NCBI GenBank assembly: GCA_018660265.1
Contig: JABJKS010000012.1
Coordinates: 1-64,000, forward strand
Origin: Rhodospirillaceae bacterium
Lineage (GTDB): Bacteria > Pseudomonadota > Alphaproteobacteria > GCA-2731375
DNA length: 64,000 nucleotides
Reading direction: 5' to 3'
The translations under genes were made by a program, and so were the position numbers. Below the pieces are notes generated by a model. It was given only the letters and a program-made list of their open reading frames with translations. It had not been told where the DNA came from and did not search any database. Below, in pieces: positions 25,810-35,447 of this stretch; within the stretch, counting starts at the first letter, position 1; every line of letters begins with the position of its first letter.

Positions 25810-26685
25810 ATGACCAAGGCAACGAACGACCGGCCAATTGATGACGTCAGCGGTATGGAGACCACGGGCCATGAGTGGGATGGCATCACCGAATTGGACT
25901 CTCCGCTGCCGCGCTGGTGGCTGTGGACCTATTATGCCTGCATCATCTGGTCGGTTGCCTATTGGATTGCGATGCCGGCATGGCCGTTGGTTTCCGATTA
26001 TACCAAGGGTTTGCTTGGTTATTCCCAACGGGGCCAGCTGTCTGACGAAATTGCCGCTGTGAAGGCGGGTCAGGCGGATCTGGCAGCCCGCACCGCGAAG
26101 GCTTCGTTGACGGAAATTAAATCTGATCCGGAATTACTGGAATATGCACTGGCGGGCGGCCGTTCCGCTTTTGCCGTAAATTGTATCCAATGCCATGGTT
26201 CCGGTGCCTCAGGCAGCGACGGTTATCCCAATCTGAATGATGATGATTGGTTATGGGGCGGCACGATGGAGGCGATCCATACCACAATTCAATATGGCAT
26301 TCGCGCCGAACATGACGACAGCCGGGCCAGCGACATGCCCGCCTTTGGCCAGGATGAGATGCTCAACCCGCAACAGGTGGATGCGGTGGCTGACTATGTC
26401 ATGGCGTTGAGCCGGGATGACGGCGTGGCGGATACCTTGCCCGGCAAATTGGTCTTCGCCGAGAATTGCGTTGATTGCCACGGTGCCAAAGGTCAGGGCG
26501 ATATAGAATTGGGCGCGCCAAATTTGCGCGACCATATCTGGCTGTATCAGGGTGGTAAGACCATGGCCGTGGATATTGTCACCAACAGCCGCGCGGGCAT
26601 GATGCCGGCCTGGGTTGATCGTCTGGACCCGGTCACGGTGAAGCAACTGGCCGTTTATGTCCATTCTCTGGGCGGCGGCGAATAG
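25810..26685 (+). CDS. ccoP: cbb3-type cytochrome c oxidase subunit III (di-haem cytochrome c)
   Basis: 291 residues from the ATG at 25810. The N-terminus HEWDGITELDSPLPRWWLW is the CcoP/FixP hallmark, followed by one membrane helix (about 38-60). Two haem c sites are CIQCH and CVDCH, roughly at residues 122 and 214, with methionine ligands likely in DMPAFGQDEM and GMMPAW. It accepts electrons from soluble cytochrome or the bc1 complex. The stop TAG shares one base with the ccoG GTG start. Confidence 0.97.
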   Translation: MTKATNDRPIDDVSGMETTGHEWDGITELDSPLPRWWLWTYYACIIWSVAYWIAMPAWPLVSDYTKGLLGYSQRGQLSDEIAAVKAGQADLAARTAKASLTEIKSDPELLEYALAGGRSAFAVNCIQCHGSGASGSDGYPNLNDDDWLWGGTMEAIHTTIQYGIRAEHDDSRASDMPAFGQDEMLNPQQVDAVADYVMALSRDDGVADTLPGKLVFAENCVDCHGAKGQGDIELGAPNLRDHIWLYQGGKTMAVDIVTNSRAGMMPAWVDRLDPVTVKQLAVYVHSLGGGE

Positions 26686-28211
26686 TGAGTTCGGCCGTGG
26701 ACACGGCATCACCTAAATCCGAACCCGACGACAAGGTCCCCCCTGTCGTCCCAGCTGTCGTCCCAGCCGAAACTATCGAGACTGTTGAGACGGTCGACGT
26801 CAAGGCTCTGAATACCAGGGCCCCTGGTGCACTGTACAAGAAGCGGGAAAAAATCTTCCCCCGGCGTGTCTATGGTACCTTTCGCAATGTGAAATGGGCC
26901 GCCATGACCGTGGCTCTGATTGTCTATTACTGGACGCCCTGGTTGCGCTGGGATCGTGGGCCCGGCGCGCCAGATCAGGCCGTTCTGATTGATATTCCGG
27001 GTCGCCGTTTCTATTTCTTCTTTATCGAAATCTGGCCTCAGGAAATTTACTACATCACCGGTATTTTGGTCATTGCCGCCCTGGCGCTGTTTTTGTTGAC
27101 GGCGGTCGCGGGCAGGGTCTGGTGCGGTTATGCCTGTCCACAAACAGTCTGGGTTGATCTGTTCCTGGTCATCGAACGGTTTATCGAGGGCGATCGAAAT
27201 GCCCGCATCCGCCTGGACAAAGCGCCCTGGACGTTGGCCAAATTGGCCAAGCGGGTTAGTAAACATAGCGTATGGCTGGCCGTGGCGGTTCTGACCGGGG
27301 GTGCCTGGGTGTTCTATTTTGCCGATGCGCCGACATTGTTTATTGATCTGGTGACTTTCCAGGCCGATGAAATCGCCTATACCACCGTTGCGGTGCTGAC
27401 TGCCGCCACATACACCTTGGGTGGCTTGGCGCGGGAGCAGGTATGCACCTATATGTGCCCCTGGCCGCGTATCCAATCCGCCATGATCGATGAAGAGTCC
27501 CTGATCGTCTCTTACCAAAACCAACGCGGCGAACCGAGAGGTAAAGGCGGCAAGCGTGAGGGTCTGGGTGATTGCATCAGCTGCAATCAGTGCGTTGTCG
27601 TCTGTCCCATGGGAATTGATATCCGGGATGGTATGCAGTTGGAATGCATCTCGTGCGCCCTGTGCGTGGATGCCTGTAACGGCGTCATGGCGAAAATCGG
27701 CAAGCCTCTGAATTTGATCGGCTACAACACCTTGGCCAGCTACAACCAGGGCGAAGAATTGCAGCGCAAGGATCTGCATCTGCTGCGCCCGCGGACTATT
27801 CTGTATGCGGTGCTGATCGCCATCGTCGGCGTTATCATGTTGGTTGCCCTGTTGACCCGCCCAACGTTGGAGCTGAATGTCCAGCGGGATCGCAACCCAC
27901 TTTTCGTGTTGCTGTCGAACGGTGATATTCGCAATGGCTATACCATCAAGATTCTCAACAAGGTACATCAGACCCGGCAATATCGCTTGGACGTGGAAGG
28001 CCTGCCGGCGGTGAAAATCAAGGTAATCGGGCGCGATGACGGTAACGCCAGGTTTACGGTCAAGGCCGATCGCCTGGCCTCGTTTCGGGTGCTGATAGCG
28101 ACGCCACGGGCAAATCTAAAGGCCGGGACGACGGATGTCCGCTTCCGCCTGACCGATCTGACTGATAAAACAGTTGCCGACAACGATACGGTATTCCGGG
28201 GGCCGAAATGA
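26685..28211 (+). CDS. ccoG: Cytochrome c oxidase accessory protein CcoG (FixG)
   Basis: 508 residues, starting with GTG at 26685. Membrane helices surround a polyferredoxin part. The RVWCGYACPQTVWVDLF and CTYMCPWPRIQ motifs precede the two 4Fe-4S motifs CISCNQCVVVCP and CISCALCVDAC (about residues 300-330). The C-terminal Ig-like domain (from about 385) includes IKILNKVHQTRQY. The first 60 residues are unusually acidic/proline-rich with a PPVVPAVVPAET stretch. CcoG is linked to copper reduction for CuB assembly. The stop overlaps ccoH by 4 bases. Confidence 0.95.
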   Translation: MSSAVDTASPKSEPDDKVPPVVPAVVPAETIETVETVDVKALNTRAPGALYKKREKIFPRRVYGTFRNVKWAAMTVALIVYYWTPWLRWDRGPGAPDQAVLIDIPGRRFYFFFIEIWPQEIYYITGILVIAALALFLLTAVAGRVWCGYACPQTVWVDLFLVIERFIEGDRNARIRLDKAPWTLAKLAKRVSKHSVWLAVAVLTGGAWVFYFADAPTLFIDLVTFQADEIAYTTVAVLTAATYTLGGLAREQVCTYMCPWPRIQSAMIDEESLIVSYQNQRGEPRGKGGKREGLGDCISCNQCVVVCPMGIDIRDGMQLECISCALCVDACNGVMAKIGKPLNLIGYNTLASYNQGEELQRKDLHLLRPRTILYAVLIAIVGVIMLVALLTRPTLELNVQRDRNPLFVLLSNGDIRNGYTIKILNKVHQTRQYRLDVEGLPAVKIKVIGRDDGNARFTVKADRLASFRVLIATPRANLKAGTTDVRFRLTDLTDKTVADNDTVFRGPK

Positions 28212-28711
28212 TCCGGGCAGGGGACATGATGGGGCAAATGACCGGGCGCAAGGTGCTCGCCATGCTATTGGGCTTTTTCGGCCTGATCCTTGTGGTCAAT
28301 GGCATCTTTTTATACTTCGCCCTGAACAGCTTCAGTGGTTTGTCGACCGAAAACGCCTATGTGAAAGGATTGAATTTCAATCAAACCATCGCGCAGGGCC
28401 GGGCTCAGGAGATGGCTGGCTGGCAGGTGAGCGCCACAGTCACAAACGTAGGGACTTCGCCGGAGATCATATTGATCGTTCGTATCACCGATCCCCAGGG
28501 CCGGCCCCTGGACGGTTTGACGTTGTCCGGGCAATTGCGCCGACCGACCCACGCGGGCAAGGACCTTGTGCTGACCTTTCAGGGTCAAGGGCAGGGTGAC
28601 TACCGCACCACTGTCGCGCCCGGGGCCCTTGGGCAATGGGATCTGCGCCTTGCCGCGCAGATTGATGATGCGGCAGACTACCGTTGGGAAAAGCGCCTAT
28701 GGCTGAAGTAG
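28208..28711 (+). CDS. ccoH: cbb3 oxidase assembly protein CcoH (FixH)
   Basis: 167 residues. One N-terminal membrane helix (about 20-40, LLGFFGLILVVNGIFLYFAL) and a periplasmic beta-domain. LSTENAYVKGLNFNQTI is the typical FixH segment after the helix. It helps assemble or stabilise the oxidase. The start overlaps ccoG (ATGA) and the end overlaps ccoI by 13 bases. Confidence 0.93.
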   Translation: MIRAGDMMGQMTGRKVLAMLLGFFGLILVVNGIFLYFALNSFSGLSTENAYVKGLNFNQTIAQGRAQEMAGWQVSATVTNVGTSPEIILIVRITDPQGRPLDGLTLSGQLRRPTHAGKDLVLTFQGQGQGDYRTTVAPGALGQWDLRLAAQIDDAADYRWEKRLWLK

Positions 28712-30897
28712 CGCCCCATCAATTTGAGGTCGTGGATGCGGCGGCGTTCGTCCGTACGGACGACGCAGGTGTCGCCTCATTGAACCTGGCGGTGGAAAAC
28801 CTGCATTGTGGCGGCTGTGTGCGCCGTATTGAGAGTGTCCTGGCGGCACAGGAAGCAGTGACCTCCGCCAGGGTCAATCTGACCACCCGCCGTCTGGCCC
28901 TGCATTGGCTGGCGGACCAGGCGGAAGCTGGGGATCTGTTGGGGACCATTTCCGAATTAGGTTATCGGGTGGTGCCTTTTGATCCCGATATCCTGGCCAA
29001 TGAAACAGCCAGTGAAGACCGTGTGTTGCTCCGCGCCATGGCTGTGGCGGGTTTTGCCGCCGCCAATGTCATGTTGCTGTCCGTTGCCATTTGGGCCGGC
29101 GAAGGGGAGATGGGCCCGGCAACGCGCGATCTGCTGCATTGGATATCCGCATTGGTGGCGCTGCCGGCGGTGGCCTATGCGGGCCGGCCCTTCTTCCGTT
29201 CCGCCTGGGTGGCGGTGAAGCAGGGCGTGATGAACATGGATCTGCCCATATCCGTGGCGGTGTTGATGGCGGCGGGGACGTCGTTGTATGAAACCATCAA
29301 TCATGGCCAGCATGCCTTTTTTGACGCCTCTGTCGGCTTGTTGTTCTTTTTGTTGATCGGTCGCTACCTGGATCGCCGGGCACGCAGCAAGGCGCGGTCC
29401 GCGACAGAGCAATTGTTGTTGCTGGGTGCCGTCGCGGCCCATGTGGTTGGTCCGGATGGACAGGCCCGTGCCCTGCCGATTGGCACCGTTACCCCTGGTA
29501 TGGTGGTCCGCGTGAGCCCCGGCGACCGGGTGCCCGTGGACGGCACGATTAGTTTGGGGGGTGGAGAGGTTGATGCATCTTTGATCAATGGGGAAAGTGA
29601 GCCCTGCGCCATCAAGGTCGGTGATTGGGTCCATGCAGGTACCATGAACCTATCCAGCCCCCTGGAAGTTACGGTGGCCGCAGCCGGTGATGATACCCTG
29701 TTGGCGGAAATCGTGCGCCTGACGGAGGTGGCGGAACAAACCAAGGCGGCTTATGTACGCCTGGCTGATCGCGCCGCACGGATTTACGCCCCGGCTGTAC
29801 ACTTGCTGGCGCTGTCGGGTTTTCTGGGTTGGTGGTTGCTGGGGGGGCTTGCCTGGCAGCCATCCTTATTGATCGCCGTGGCCGTGTTGATCATCACCTG
29901 CCCTTGTGCCCTGGGATTGGCCGTGCCGGTGGTTCAGGTGGTCGCCTCAGGTTTGGCCATGCGGCGGGGCATCCTGGTCAAGACGGGCGATGGGTTTGAG
30001 CGTTTGGCCCAGGTCGATACCCTGGTATTCGACAAGACCGGTACGCTGACCCATGGCCGGCCGGAGTTGGTCAATGGAAATGAAATTGCCTCGACGGACC
30101 TGGCCCAGGCAGCCAGCCTGGCGGCGGGCAGCCGGCATCCCCTTTGCCAGGCCCTGGTCCGCGCGGCGGGTCCCGTATCGGCGCAATTGGCGGTGCAGGA
30201 AATTCCCGGCATGGGGCTTGAATGCAACGGACTGCGTTTGGGTAACCGGGCCTGGTGCGCGGTTGAAGGTGCTGATGTCGAAGACGGCAACAGTGAATTA
30301 TGGTTTGCCCGACCGGGCCACACGCCCATTCGTTTCGCCCTGCGTGATCGGCTAAAGGCGGACGCCGTTGCGGTGATCGGCAAGCTGCAAAAGGCCGGCT
30401 GGCAGGTCGAAATTGTCTCCGGTGATCGGGCAGCGGTGGTTGGTCCCATTGCCCAGGCGTTGAATGTCGCGACTTGGCGGGCCGATTGCCGCCCGGATGA
30501 CAAGGTCGCCCATCTTCAGGAACGCTCAGCGGCGGGTCGCAAAGTGGCGATGATCGGCGATGGCATGAACGATGCACCGGCCCTGGCCGCGGCACATGCC
30601 TCCCTATCCCCGGCGCGGGCCGCCGACGTGGCCCAGGCGGCAGCCGACTTCGTTTTTCAAGGTGAAGGCCTGGCCCCCGTGATGGCCGCATTGGAGCTGT
30701 CGCGGCAGGCCCGACGACTAATTTTGCAGAATTTTAGCCTTGCCCTGGCCTATAATCTTCTCGCCGTGCCCCTGGCCCTCGCCGGATTTGTGACGCCCCT
30801 GGTGGCAGCCATCGCCATGTCCTCGTCATCCTTGCTGGTGACCCTGAATGCTTTGCGCCTGCACCTCCGACAGCAACACGGGGGTGGCGTGCTATGA
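28699..30897 (+). CDS. ccoI: Copper-translocating P-type ATPase for cbb3 oxidase (CcoI/FixI)
   Basis: 732 residues from the ATG at 28699. The N-terminal metal-binding domain has C37/C40 in NLHCGGCVRRIESVL. Eight membrane helices, an actuator loop with GESEP (LINGESEPC), the membrane CPC in TCPCALGLAVP, the phosphorylation site DKTGTLTHGRPEL, and the hinge GDGMNDAPALAAA are all present, so the pump looks functional. It exports copper for CuB insertion rather than for bulk resistance. It overlaps ccoH before it and ccoS after it. Confidence 0.96.
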   Translation: MAEVAPHQFEVVDAAAFVRTDDAGVASLNLAVENLHCGGCVRRIESVLAAQEAVTSARVNLTTRRLALHWLADQAEAGDLLGTISELGYRVVPFDPDILANETASEDRVLLRAMAVAGFAAANVMLLSVAIWAGEGEMGPATRDLLHWISALVALPAVAYAGRPFFRSAWVAVKQGVMNMDLPISVAVLMAAGTSLYETINHGQHAFFDASVGLLFFLLIGRYLDRRARSKARSATEQLLLLGAVAAHVVGPDGQARALPIGTVTPGMVVRVSPGDRVPVDGTISLGGGEVDASLINGESEPCAIKVGDWVHAGTMNLSSPLEVTVAAAGDDTLLAEIVRLTEVAEQTKAAYVRLADRAARIYAPAVHLLALSGFLGWWLLGGLAWQPSLLIAVAVLIITCPCALGLAVPVVQVVASGLAMRRGILVKTGDGFERLAQVDTLVFDKTGTLTHGRPELVNGNEIASTDLAQAASLAAGSRHPLCQALVRAAGPVSAQLAVQEIPGMGLECNGLRLGNRAWCAVEGADVEDGNSELWFARPGHTPIRFALRDRLKADAVAVIGKLQKAGWQVEIVSGDRAAVVGPIAQALNVATWRADCRPDDKVAHLQERSAAGRKVAMIGDGMNDAPALAAAHASLSPARAADVAQAAADFVFQGEGLAPVMAALELSRQARRLILQNFSLALAYNLLAVPLALAGFVTPLVAAIAMSSSSLLVTLNALRLHLRQQHGGGVL

Positions 30898-31043
30898 CCG
30901 GACTATTGATCCTGATCCCCGTGGCGCTATTTCTGGGGCTGTTGGGTTTGGCCGCGTTTTTATGGGCCCTACGCACCGGCCAATTCGATGATCTTGATGG
31001 CGCGGCCGAACGAATTCTATATGACGATGACAGCAAACCATGA
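30894..31043 (+). CDS. ccoS: cbb3 oxidase maturation protein CcoS
   Basis: 49 residues: one membrane helix (about 4-26) then WALRTGQFDDLDGAAERIL and an acidic tail ending DDDSKP. The W-A-x-x-x-GQFDDL motif is the CcoS/FixS signature. The ATG overlaps the ccoI stop and its own stop overlaps the GNAT start, both as ATGA. CcoS is needed for haem and copper insertion into CcoN. Confidence 0.93.
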   Translation: MTGLLILIPVALFLGLLGLAAFLWALRTGQFDDLDGAAERILYDDDSKP

Positions 31044-31504
31044 TTGAAATTCGTGAAGACGATCTGTCTGGGCCGGAAATTGCCGCACTGTTGCAGGCGC
31101 ATCTTTCCTTTACGGGTGGTAATTCACCCGCCGAAAGCATGCACGCCCTTGATCTCGCGGCCTTGCGGCTGCCGGAAATTATGTTCTGGACTGCATGGGA
31201 GGGTGCGGACCTATTGGGCTGCGGGGCCCTCAAGGAACTGAACCTGGAACATGGTGAGATCAAATCCATGCATACGGCGGCGGCGCATCGCGGCAAAAAA
31301 ATTGGCGCGCGCATTTTAGATCATATCCTGGCAGTGGCGCGGCAACGGGGCTATCAACGTATCAGCCTGGAGACAGGCTCCATGGAGGCCTTTGCCCCGG
31401 CCCGTGCCCTGTATGCCCGTCACGGCTTCACCCCCTGTGGGCCCTTCGCAGATTATGTGGAAGATCCTTACAGTGTATTTATGGCCTTGGACCTGGCGGC
31501 CTAA
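31040..31504 (+). CDS. GNAT-family N-acetyltransferase
   Basis: 154 residues. The acetyl-CoA binding motif A is in EIKSMHTAAAHRGKKIGARI (R-x-x-G-x-G/A pattern), followed by RISLETGSMEAFAPARALYARHGF and the closing CGPFADYVEDPYSVFM, as in YjdJ/ElaA-like acetyltransferases. The start overlaps ccoS by 4 bases, so it is read as part of the oxidase operon. Whether it modifies an oxidase factor or simply rides on the promoter is unknown. Its stop overlaps that of the convergent amidohydrolase. Confidence 0.88.
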   Translation: MIEIREDDLSGPEIAALLQAHLSFTGGNSPAESMHALDLAALRLPEIMFWTAWEGADLLGCGALKELNLEHGEIKSMHTAAAHRGKKIGARILDHILAVARQRGYQRISLETGSMEAFAPARALYARHGFTPCGPFADYVEDPYSVFMALDLAA

Positions 31505-32934
31505 AGTCCTTCGGCTTTCAATTTCTCGACGTCTTGTTCCACCACCGTGCCTTTGAAAAAATCCGGGTTCATGCCTGCATGCATGCCGACCACATTGGCA
31601 TAGGTGAAGTCGCGAAAATCGGCCTCTGTGACGAAACCATCGTCCAGCATCTCATAGGCCTCTACCATCACCTTGGTCATATCGGGCACATCCCAATGGC
31701 CGATGTCCGAGCCCAGAATGGCGTTCAGTTTCGCGCCGTAATGGTTCAGCTTGGTATCGAAGGCGACGGCGGTCATACGGTCGTCCGCTTCTGATCCGAA
31801 ATAGAAGTTTTTTTCAAAGATGCGCTGAATATCCTTGCCGCCCTGAATGCCGGTCCCGGCGAAATCGTCAAGTTCTTCCGGGGCGCAGAACAATTGTGAA
31901 TTGGCGGGCTGGTGTGGGTCTTCGCGAACCCGTGCAGCGGTCAACCTATCGTCGCCATATTTCTCGAACATCTCGATAATCAGGTCCACGTCCAGCTTGG
32001 CCGGGTCCAGATCGCGGGAAAGGGCATCCAGATTACGTTTTTCCCAATATTCGAACAGGCTGTTGTAAAGCTGCGCGCCCCAGCCGGCACCGCCCTCCAG
32101 GAAGCAGAACTTCAGGTCGGGGAAGCGTTCCGGTACGCCGCCGAAAAACAACGCCCGGCAGAAATATTCGCTGCCATGGCCAAAGGAATTAAGGGAGTTA
32201 AAGCAATAATTTTTTGACGAATTATGGGTCGTGCCGGGCCCGCGAAAGGCATTGTGGCAGCTGGGTGCTACGCCAAGTTCGACGCATTTCGCCCAGACCG
32301 GATCATAGGCATCGCCCTGATCCAGGGCCGGGGTGTGCATGACCATGGCCAGATGGGACAGATGGGGGGCCTCTTTGGCAATCTGTTCGGGGGGACTGTA
32401 CAGCATGGTGTTCATGACAATGGCCTTTAGACCCAATTCATTGACGGCGAATTCCAACTCCGCCACCGCTTCATCGGGCTTGGTCATGGGGATCAGGGCG
32501 GCGGGGGTCAGACGGTCGGAGACCTCCCTGAACATATCCGCGTACAACATGTTCATGGCGCGATAGACCACCGGGCGCAATTCGTCGTCGTCTATGCGCA
32601 TGACGCTTAGGGCCAGGGTGCCGTATACGACGCCGAAATCGATGCCGGCATCATCCAGGCGGGCGCGGTAAAGTTTCGGCAGCATGGCGGTGGCGCGATC
32701 AATGGATCCGGGGCCGGAGTTCCCGACCCAGACAGCACGGCGGCTCGAACCTGATGGATCGGCCCGTAGAATTTTCTCATACCGCCCCGCGATGTCGGGC
32801 CCGCCGACCTGGCGAACGAAGTCCAGTACGGCAAAGGTGGACTCTATCATGTGACCATCTGCATCGACCACCGGATGGTTCAGTTTGGCCCGAATGTCGG
32901 CACCCGTCAGATGACGATCTGCATGGCTTGTCAT
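31501..32934 (-). CDS. Amidohydrolase-related (Amidohydro_2) metal-dependent hydrolase
   Basis: 477 residues. The N-terminal DADGHMIES corresponds to the metal-binding HxH-type strand end of the ACMSD-like TIM barrel, although here it reads DGH. Further candidates are the histidines in LAMVMHTPALDQ and SCHNAFRGPG, and the aspartate in ILGSDIGHWD. Relatives decarboxylate or hydrolyse aromatic or cyclic acids. It is divergent from the carboxyltransferase at 33022 across 87 bases, so the two may share control. Substrate unknown. Confidence 0.83.
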   Translation of the reverse strand: MTSHADRHLTGADIRAKLNHPVVDADGHMIESTFAVLDFVRQVGGPDIAGRYEKILRADPSGSSRRAVWVGNSGPGSIDRATAMLPKLYRARLDDAGIDFGVVYGTLALSVMRIDDDELRPVVYRAMNMLYADMFREVSDRLTPAALIPMTKPDEAVAELEFAVNELGLKAIVMNTMLYSPPEQIAKEAPHLSHLAMVMHTPALDQGDAYDPVWAKCVELGVAPSCHNAFRGPGTTHNSSKNYCFNSLNSFGHGSEYFCRALFFGGVPERFPDLKFCFLEGGAGWGAQLYNSLFEYWEKRNLDALSRDLDPAKLDVDLIIEMFEKYGDDRLTAARVREDPHQPANSQLFCAPEELDDFAGTGIQGGKDIQRIFEKNFYFGSEADDRMTAVAFDTKLNHYGAKLNAILGSDIGHWDVPDMTKVMVEAYEMLDDGFVTEADFRDFTYANVVGMHAGMNPDFFKGTVVEQDVEKLKAEGL

Positions 32935-33021
32935 TGTTCCCTCCCAAATTCAACGGGGCCCAGGTTAGATCATGGGGAAAAAGCCGTCTATAATGGGTCC
33001 AGGTAAACTTTGGGAGTTGTC

Positions 33022-34581
33022 ATGGACTGGCAGGAAGAAAAAGACGAGTTGGTAAAGCGTAATGCCCTGGCCCAGAACCTGGGTGGTGCGGACAAAATTG
33101 AACGTCAGCATAAGGGCGGTCGTCTGACGGTTCGTGAGCGGATTGACCAGATCCTTGATCCCGACAGCTTTCAGGAAATCGGCGCTCTGGCAGGCGCCTT
33201 CGGCTATGATGAGAGCGGTAATATTGTTGAGCATTCGCCGACAAACTGCGTCATGGGACGGGGCCGGATTAATGGCCAGCCGATTGTCATATCCGGCGAT
33301 GATTTCACCGTGCGCGGCGGCTCGGCTGATGCCACGATCTGGGAAAAGGCCAAGTATCCCGAAACCATGGCCAACGAATTGCGCCTGCCCATTGTGCGCC
33401 TGATCGAGGGTTCGGGTGGCGGTGGCTCCGTCAAAACCATCGAAACCAAGGGCCGGGCCAATTTACCCGGCGGCCTTGGCAATACCTCGGGCTTTGACAT
33501 TCTGGCCGAGAATATGGCCACCGTGCCTGTTGTGGGCCTGGGCCTGGGTTCGGTTGCGGGCCTGGGGGCGGCACGCCTTGCGGCCAGCCATTATTCCGTA
33601 CTGGTGAAGGATATCGGTGCCATGTTCGTGGCCGGCCCGCCGGTGGTGAAACATATTGGCGAGGATCTGGACAAGCAGGAACTGGGTGGCCATGCCATTC
33701 AAACTGCGGCAGGCGGGGTTGATCACGCAGCAGACAGCGAGGAAGACGCCTTTGAATGCGCCCGGCAATTCCTGTCCTACATGCCGCCATCGATCTATGA
33801 CCTGCCGCCCCGTGGCGAGCAGCTGGATGATAGCAGCCGTCAGGATGAAATGCTCGACAGCATCATCCCGAAGAATACGCGCAAGGTCTACCGTATGCGC
33901 AAGATCATCAATTCGCTGGTGGACCAGAACAGCTTCTTTGAAATGGGCAAGATGTTTGGCCGGTCCATCATCACAGGCTTGGCCCGTTTGGACGGCTGGC
34001 CCGTGGCCATCATCGCGTCTGACCCGCATTTCTATGGCGGGGCCTGGACCTCGGATGCCTGCGATAAGATCATCCGCTTTGTCGATATGGCCGAAACATT
34101 TCATCTGCCCGTGGTCTATCTGGCAGACTGCCCCGGCTTTCTGGTCGGGGGCGAGGCGGAACGTACCGGCGTCATCCGCCATGGGGTGCGCGCCATGACG
34201 TCGATCAACCAATCCACCGTGCCATGGTGTTCCATTATTATCCGCAATTCTTTCGGCGTGGCGGGTGGTGCCCATCGCCCGGTGGGCCGCTATTCCGTGC
34301 GCTATGCCTGGTACACGGGGCGCTGGGGCTCGCTACCCCTGGAAGGCGGGATTGAGGCCGCCTATCGCGCCGATCTGGATGCCGCAGACGACCCGGTGGC
34401 CAAATTGAAAGAGATAGAGGAGCGTCTGAACCGCCTGCGTTCGCCCTATCGGACAGCGGAAGTGTTCTGGATTGAGGATATTATTGAGCCCCATAAAACC
34501 CGGCCTTTGTTGTGCGACTTTGCCAATCTGGCGGCACCCCTTCGCACCCCTGGGCCAGTAAGCTTCGGCATGCGGCCCTAG
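33022..34581 (+). CDS. Acyl-CoA carboxylase beta (carboxyltransferase) subunit, second copy
   Basis: 519 residues from the ATG at 33022, preceded by GGGAG. N-terminal GGRLTVRERIDQILDPDSFQ and a glycine-rich loop EGSGGGGSVKTIETKG mark the carboxyltransferase N half. The C half has the carboxybiotin site in YLADCPGFLVGGEAERTG. The family includes propionyl-, methylcrotonyl- and geranyl-CoA carboxylases; VKTIETKGR is unlike typical PccB. No biotin carboxylase partner lies nearby. It shares its general plan with the copy at 21466-23049 but the sequences differ clearly, so they probably use different acyl-CoAs. Confidence 0.92.
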   Translation: MDWQEEKDELVKRNALAQNLGGADKIERQHKGGRLTVRERIDQILDPDSFQEIGALAGAFGYDESGNIVEHSPTNCVMGRGRINGQPIVISGDDFTVRGGSADATIWEKAKYPETMANELRLPIVRLIEGSGGGGSVKTIETKGRANLPGGLGNTSGFDILAENMATVPVVGLGLGSVAGLGAARLAASHYSVLVKDIGAMFVAGPPVVKHIGEDLDKQELGGHAIQTAAGGVDHAADSEEDAFECARQFLSYMPPSIYDLPPRGEQLDDSSRQDEMLDSIIPKNTRKVYRMRKIINSLVDQNSFFEMGKMFGRSIITGLARLDGWPVAIIASDPHFYGGAWTSDACDKIIRFVDMAETFHLPVVYLADCPGFLVGGEAERTGVIRHGVRAMTSINQSTVPWCSIIIRNSFGVAGGAHRPVGRYSVRYAWYTGRWGSLPLEGGIEAAYRADLDAADDPVAKLKEIEERLNRLRSPYRTAEVFWIEDIIEPHKTRPLLCDFANLAAPLRTPGPVSFGMRP

Positions 34582-35444
34582 TTAGCCGTACCGTTGAGGG
34601 CCCAATCGTAGGCGGTATCGTCGAAACCGCTATGGCTGCTAAGGCGTCGGGATAAGGCAGGGTCTGCGTAGCGCTTCAGGTGCGCCAATACGCCGGCCTC
34701 GTCGCCGCCAAAATCGGCGATGAACCATTCGTAGATGGTGGATACGGTAAGTTTTCCGTCTGCAAAACGGACACCCCGGGGGTGGTTGATATAGGCCTGT
34801 GCCGCAGCGTCCAACCGGGCCTCCATATCCTGGGCCCTATAGGCGGTGAGGCCAAGATTGGGGCAGCCAAGGGACGCGCAGTTGAGGGCATAATGGGTGC
34901 GTGGATCACCCCACAACGGGCGCAGGATGCGGTGTTCCATATCGTTCAAACTGACGGCTTCACCTTCGATCTGCAGTAGTTTTTTGTCCCAGGGGCCAAA
35001 GCTGAAGAAGCCTGGTGAGATGTTGATCTCCATGATCGTGTCGACGGGGAAATGATCAAGCACGACCTTGATCGTCAGGGCATTGTACAGATTGATCCAA
35101 TAGGCCCGCTGTTGCGCCCGGTTGTAGGTGGAGATCGGCAGCGCAGCCAGGCGCGCCACATCCTGATCCAATGCCGCCCGGTCGGCCTTTGTCACCGCGA
35201 CATAGCGGAATAGATTGATACCGGTGCTTGAAGGTCTGAGGTATTTGGCCAGCAGCGTGTCCCAGGCGGTAAAATCGATCTCCGCCGGGTTATTCTGATC
35301 GGCTGTTTTCCAGCGGGGCCAGGGATCGGCAGCAGGTGCAGCCTGTGCCTCGAAAGAGCGAAAACCCGATGGTGCTGCCAGCCAGAACATCATCGCCACG
35401 GCCAGCAGCAGAACCAACCGGAAACGGTCGCCACGCATTTTCAT
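34578..35444 (-). CDS. DUF547-domain secreted protein
   Basis: 288 residues. A signal peptide or anchor (about 1-35, ending EAQAAPAAD) suggests a periplasmic location. The DUF547 core has RAYWINLYNALTIKVVLDHF, the paired NCASLGCPNLG with two cysteines, and FIADFGG near the end; these are the conserved elements of the family, whose biochemical role is unknown. It lies 3 bases after the EamA gene on the same strand, so they form an operon. The stop overlaps that of the carboxyltransferase. Confidence 0.88.
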   Translation of the reverse strand: MKMRGDRFRLVLLLAVAMMFWLAAPSGFRSFEAQAAPAADPWPRWKTADQNNPAEIDFTAWDTLLAKYLRPSSTGINLFRYVAVTKADRAALDQDVARLAALPISTYNRAQQRAYWINLYNALTIKVVLDHFPVDTIMEINISPGFFSFGPWDKKLLQIEGEAVSLNDMEHRILRPLWGDPRTHYALNCASLGCPNLGLTAYRAQDMEARLDAAAQAYINHPRGVRFADGKLTVSTIYEWFIADFGGDEAGVLAHLKRYADPALSRRLSSHSGFDDTAYDWALNGTAN

Positions 35445-35447
35445 GAC

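Noticed and set aside
26709-27980. 423-codon open frame antisense to ccoG
   Set aside because: It lies wholly opposite a well-supported gene; the translation is rich in Q, H and G with no domain, as expected for the complement of GC-rich coding DNA.
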